Shown here piece by piece: positions 61,468 to 64,000 of a DNA stretch of 64,000 nt. Both the position numbers and the translations under genes were made by a program. How positions within the stretch are numbered: the stretch's first letter is position 1; each line of letters begins with the position of its first letter. A model generated the notes under the pieces. It did no database searches. It saw only the letters and a program-made list of their open reading frames with translations, and was not told the origin of the DNA. The DNA comes from Luteibacter yeojuensis (GTDB lineage Bacteria; Pseudomonadota; Gammaproteobacteria; Xanthomonadales; Rhodanobacteraceae), in assembly GCF_011742875.1 (NCBI RefSeq), contig NZ_JAAQTL010000002.1, positions 248,001-312,000 of the forward strand, in the 5' to 3' direction.

Positions 61468-63231
61468 TTATTTCTTGCGGGGACGCTTGCTCGTGTTCGC
61501 GGGGCGTTTTGCGGGGGCGGCCTTGCTGGCGGGGGCCGCTTTTCTGGCCGATGCCGCTTTCTTGACCGACGTGCCGCGCATCGCCTTCTTCGCCGCCGCG
61601 CGCTTTTTCGCGGCGCGGCGCTCGGGTGACTTTTCCGACGGCGACGCGTCCACCTTGGCGGACTTCGCCGTGCGACGCGTATTGAGTTCCGCCGCGGTAT
61701 TAAGCGGGCGCCAGGAACGGCCGCCCAGCGCCAGCAGGGTATCGGCCGAGGCCGGTCCCGCGCTACCCGAGGCGTAGTTCGGGAAGTCGGCTGGCGTGCG
61801 CTGCGACCAGTCGTCCAGGATCGGCTGCACCGCGCGCCAGCAGGCTTCCACCATATCGGCGCGCTGGAACAGCGTGGCGTCGCCGGTCATGCAATCGTAG
61901 AGCAGCGTTTCGTAGCCGACGTTCGGCTCGGCGCGGAACCAGTCGGCGTACTTGAAGTCCATGCGCACCGGCGCGAGTTCCACGCGGGGGCCCGGACGCT
62001 TCACGTCGAACTGCAACGAGATGCCCTCGTCCGGCTGGATCTGCAACACCAGCCAATCGGGGCCGAACGCGTCCATGCCCGTGCCGCGGAATGGAGCGAA
62101 CGGCGCGGACTTGAAGCGGATGGCGATCTCGGTCGTGCGGCGCCCCATATGCTTGCCGGTGCGCAGGTAGAACGGCACGCCCGACCAGCGCCAGGTGTCG
62201 ATCGAGAGCTTCATGGCGACGAAGGTCTCCGTCACCGAGTCCGCCGCCACGTCGGGTTCGTCGCGATAGGAATTGGCCAGCTGGCCATTCACCGCACCGG
62301 GGCCGTACTGGCCGCGCACGGCGTCTTCGGGCTGTACCGGCCGGATCGCGTCGATGGTTTCGGCCTTGCGCGTACGCACCGCCTCGGCGTCGAAGGAACT
62401 CGGCGGCTCCATCGCCACCATGGCCAGCAGCTGGAACAGGTGGTTGGGCACCATGTCGCGCAGTGCGCCGGTCTGCTCGTAGAACGACCCGCGGCGTTCG
62501 ACGCCGACGGTTTCCGCCACGGTGATCTGCACGTGGTCGATGCGGTCGCGGTTCCAGATCGGCTCGAACAGACCGTTGGCGAAGCGGAACGCCATGATGT
62601 TCTGCACCGTCTCTTTCCCGAGGAAGTGGTCGATGCGGTAGATCTGGTCTTCGCGGAGGACCTTTAGGATGCGCTCGTTGAGCGCGCGAGCCGAGGCGAG
62701 GTCGTGGCCGAACGGCTTCTCGATGATCACGCGGCGCCAGAAGTCGCCGTTCGAACCGCCGTCGTCGACGAGCCCGGCATCGCGGAGCTTCTCGATCACG
62801 TCGCCGAAGAAGCGCTCCGGCGTGGCGAGGTAGAACAACACGTTGCCCTTCGTGCCGCGCTTCTTCTCCACTTCGCGCAGACGGACGGCGAGGCTGTGGA
62901 ACGCGGAGAGATCGTCGAAATCGCCGGCGTGATAGCTCATCTGCCCGCTCAGCCAGCCCCACGCATCCTCGTCGAGCTTGCCGCCGGAATTGCCGACGAA
63001 GCGCTCCAGCGCCATCCGCAGGTTCTTCTTCCACGCGTTGTCGGTCATCTTGCCGTGGTTGAAGCCGATGACGGAGAAGTTATCGGACAGCAGGCCCGTA
63101 CGACGCATGTTGTACAGCGAGGGCACGACGAGCCGGCTGGTGAGATCGCCGGCGGCGCCGAAGATCACGACGGTACAGGGATCGGCCGGATGAGCACGCG
63201 AGGTGGCGCGCTTCGGTTGGGCTGGACTCAT
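61468..63231 (-). CDS. zwf: Glucose-6-phosphate dehydrogenase with a histone-H1-like C-terminal tail
   Basis: First step of the oxidative pentose phosphate/Entner-Doudoroff pathway, 587 residues. NADP-binding [26 protein letters not shown] and the active site [14 protein letters not shown] are intact. The usual family length is near 490. From about residue 517 a 71-residue tail rich in Lys, Ala and Arg follows ([30 protein letters not shown]), like AlgP or histone H1 tails. The start overlaps the stop of the GH15 gene in an ATGA. Codon use in the tail is repetitive but in the same frame, with the stop at 61468. Confidence 0.93.
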   Translation of the reverse strand: MSPAQPKRATSRAHPADPCTVVIFGAAGDLTSRLVVPSLYNMRRTGLLSDNFSVIGFNHGKMTDNAWKKNLRMALERFVGNSGGKLDEDAWGWLSGQMSYHAGDFDDLSAFHSLAVRLREVEKKRGTKGNVLFYLATPERFFGDVIEKLRDAGLVDDGGSNGDFWRRVIIEKPFGHDLASARALNERILKVLREDQIYRIDHFLGKETVQNIMAFRFANGLFEPIWNRDRIDHVQITVAETVGVERRGSFYEQTGALRDMVPNHLFQLLAMVAMEPPSSFDAEAVRTRKAETIDAIRPVQPEDAVRGQYGPGAVNGQLANSYRDEPDVAADSVTETFVAMKLSIDTWRWSGVPFYLRTGKHMGRRTTEIAIRFKSAPFAPFRGTGMDAFGPDWLVLQIQPDEGISLQFDVKRPGPRVELAPVRMDFKYADWFRAEPNVGYETLLYDCMTGDATLFQRADMVEACWRAVQPILDDWSQRTPADFPNYASGSAGPASADTLLALGGRSWRPLNTAAELNTRRTAKSAKVDASPSEKSPERRAAKKRAAAKKAMRGTSVKKAASARKAAPASKAAPAKRPANTSKRPRKK

Positions 63232-64000
63232 GCACGGGCTCCTTGGGTATCGAGTGCTTCGTCGGGTGTGGCATGGACGTCGGCCGTCGCGCTGTAACCT
63301 TTCGCGAGGCTGAAGGCGGCATTGATCAAGGCGACGTGCGAAAAGGCCTGGGGGAAATTGCCCAGCAGTCGCTTCGACCGTGGATCGTACTCCTCCGAGA
63401 GCAGTCCGAGGTCGTTCGTGAGGCCGATCAGGCTGACGAACAGCTCCCGCGCATCGTCGAGACGGCCCAGCAGCACGTAGTTTTCCACCAGCCAGAAGCT
63501 GCACGGCAGGAACTGGCCCTCGCCCGGCGGCAGGCCGTCGACGCCGGTGCTCGTGTGATAGCGCAGCACGAAGCCTTCGACCAGCAGGTCCTCCTCGATC
63601 GCCCTCACCGTCGCCGTCACGCGCGGGTCGTCCGGCGGCAGGAAGTCGGTGAGCGTGATCAGCAGCAGGCTTGCGTCCAGTTCCTTGGAACCGTAGGACT
63701 GGGTGAAGCAGCCGCGCTCGGGATCCACGCCCTTGGCGAGGATGTCCGCCTTGATCTCCTCGGCGACGGTGCGCCACCGCTGGTTGAGCTCGGCATCGTG
63801 CCCTTCGCGCTGTTGCTCGGAGGCGCGCTGGAAGGCCAGCCAGGCCATCACCTTCGAATGGACGAAATGACGCGGCTCGCCGCGGATTTCCCAGATCCCG
63901 TTGTCGGGCTTGCGCCAGATACTGGCGAGGTGTTCCAGGAACACCGTCTGTACGCTGTCCGCGGTGGGTTGCCAGACCACGCCGTGCCGGATGGCGTGCG
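63228..64000 (-). CDS. Glycoside hydrolase family 15 protein (C-terminal part, cut by window edge)
   Basis: About 257 visible residues of a GH15-type alpha-glycosidase (glucoamylase or trehalase-like). The alpha-barrel C-terminal half has [48 protein letters not shown] and [18 protein letters not shown]. The catalytic Glu of the EEYDP segment is kept. The N-terminus lies outside. It is coupled to zwf; a trehalase role is common for such neighbours but not proven. Confidence 0.9.
   Translation of the reverse strand, partial: HAIRHGVVWQPTADSVQTVFLEHLASIWRKPDNGIWEIRGEPRHFVHSKVMAWLAFQRASEQQREGHDAELNQRWRTVAEEIKADILAKGVDPERGCFTQSYGSKELDASLLLITLTDFLPPDDPRVTATVRAIEEDLLVEGFVLRYHTSTGVDGLPPGEGQFLPCSFWLVENYVLLGRLDDARELFVSLIGLTNDLGLLSEEYDPRSKRLLGNFPQAFSHVALINAAFSLAKGYSATADVHATPDEALDTQGARA

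Overview
The window is high-GC (about two thirds G+C in most lines) and densely coded, with many 1 to 4 base stop/start overlaps. The gene content points to a gammaproteobacterium of the Xanthomonas/Rhodanobacter/Luteibacter/Dyella group. The main clues are a fused aspartokinase-diaminopimelate decarboxylase (LysAC), the MurD2-MurL pair for L-Glu-based peptidoglycan precursor synthesis, a SUF operon led by an Rrf2 regulator, the rpoN-hpf-hprK-rapZ-EIIA-HPr-EI block, and GTAGGAGCC-type REP repeats. The genus assignment is inference.

Layout. 1-4847 (minus): SUF iron-sulfur operon (regulator, sufB, an ACT-domain gene, sufC, sufD, sufS cut by the window edge). 5016-6278: ammonium transporter with a perfect NtrC-type site upstream. 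6279-6790: sparse gap. 6791-19492 (plus): four tandem genes for very large exported proteins that share modules and match no family I can name with certainty. This is the accessory region most likely to hold undescribed biology. 19538-22051 (minus): exported FAD amine oxidase, cytochrome c and RidA-like protein. 22188-23875: AmgK-MurU cell-wall recycling. 24271-27558 (minus): motAB behind a sigma-28 promoter, and an orphan sensor kinase. 28429-32996 (minus): tgt-yajC-secD-secF. 33155-34569: fliK and a small FlhB-like gene, also behind a sigma-28-type promoter. 34738-36711 (minus): an AT-richer two-gene insert whose upstream secreted-protein gene is frameshifted at a run of seven G. 36938-42235 (minus): lysAC-murL-murD2. 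42312-49651: trmJ, suhB, hda, a PerM-type permease, a DUF2066 gene, purMN and a DUF3108 gene. 49759-54976: murA, ibaG and the Kdo/LPS transport run kdsD-kdsC-lptC-lptA-lptB. 55067-61402: rpoN, hpf, hprK, rapZ and PTS phosphotransfer genes. 61468-64000 (minus): glucose-6-phosphate dehydrogenase with a histone-H1-like tail, and a GH15 enzyme cut by the edge.

Much of the core content serves the envelope: peptidoglycan precursor supply and recycling (lysAC, murL, murD2, murA, amgK, murU), LPS transport, and Sec export. REP/REPIN elements sit in five intergenic regions, and in two places a REP supplies the stop codon of the neighbouring gene. No rRNA, tRNA, CRISPR array, transposase or integrase was seen.
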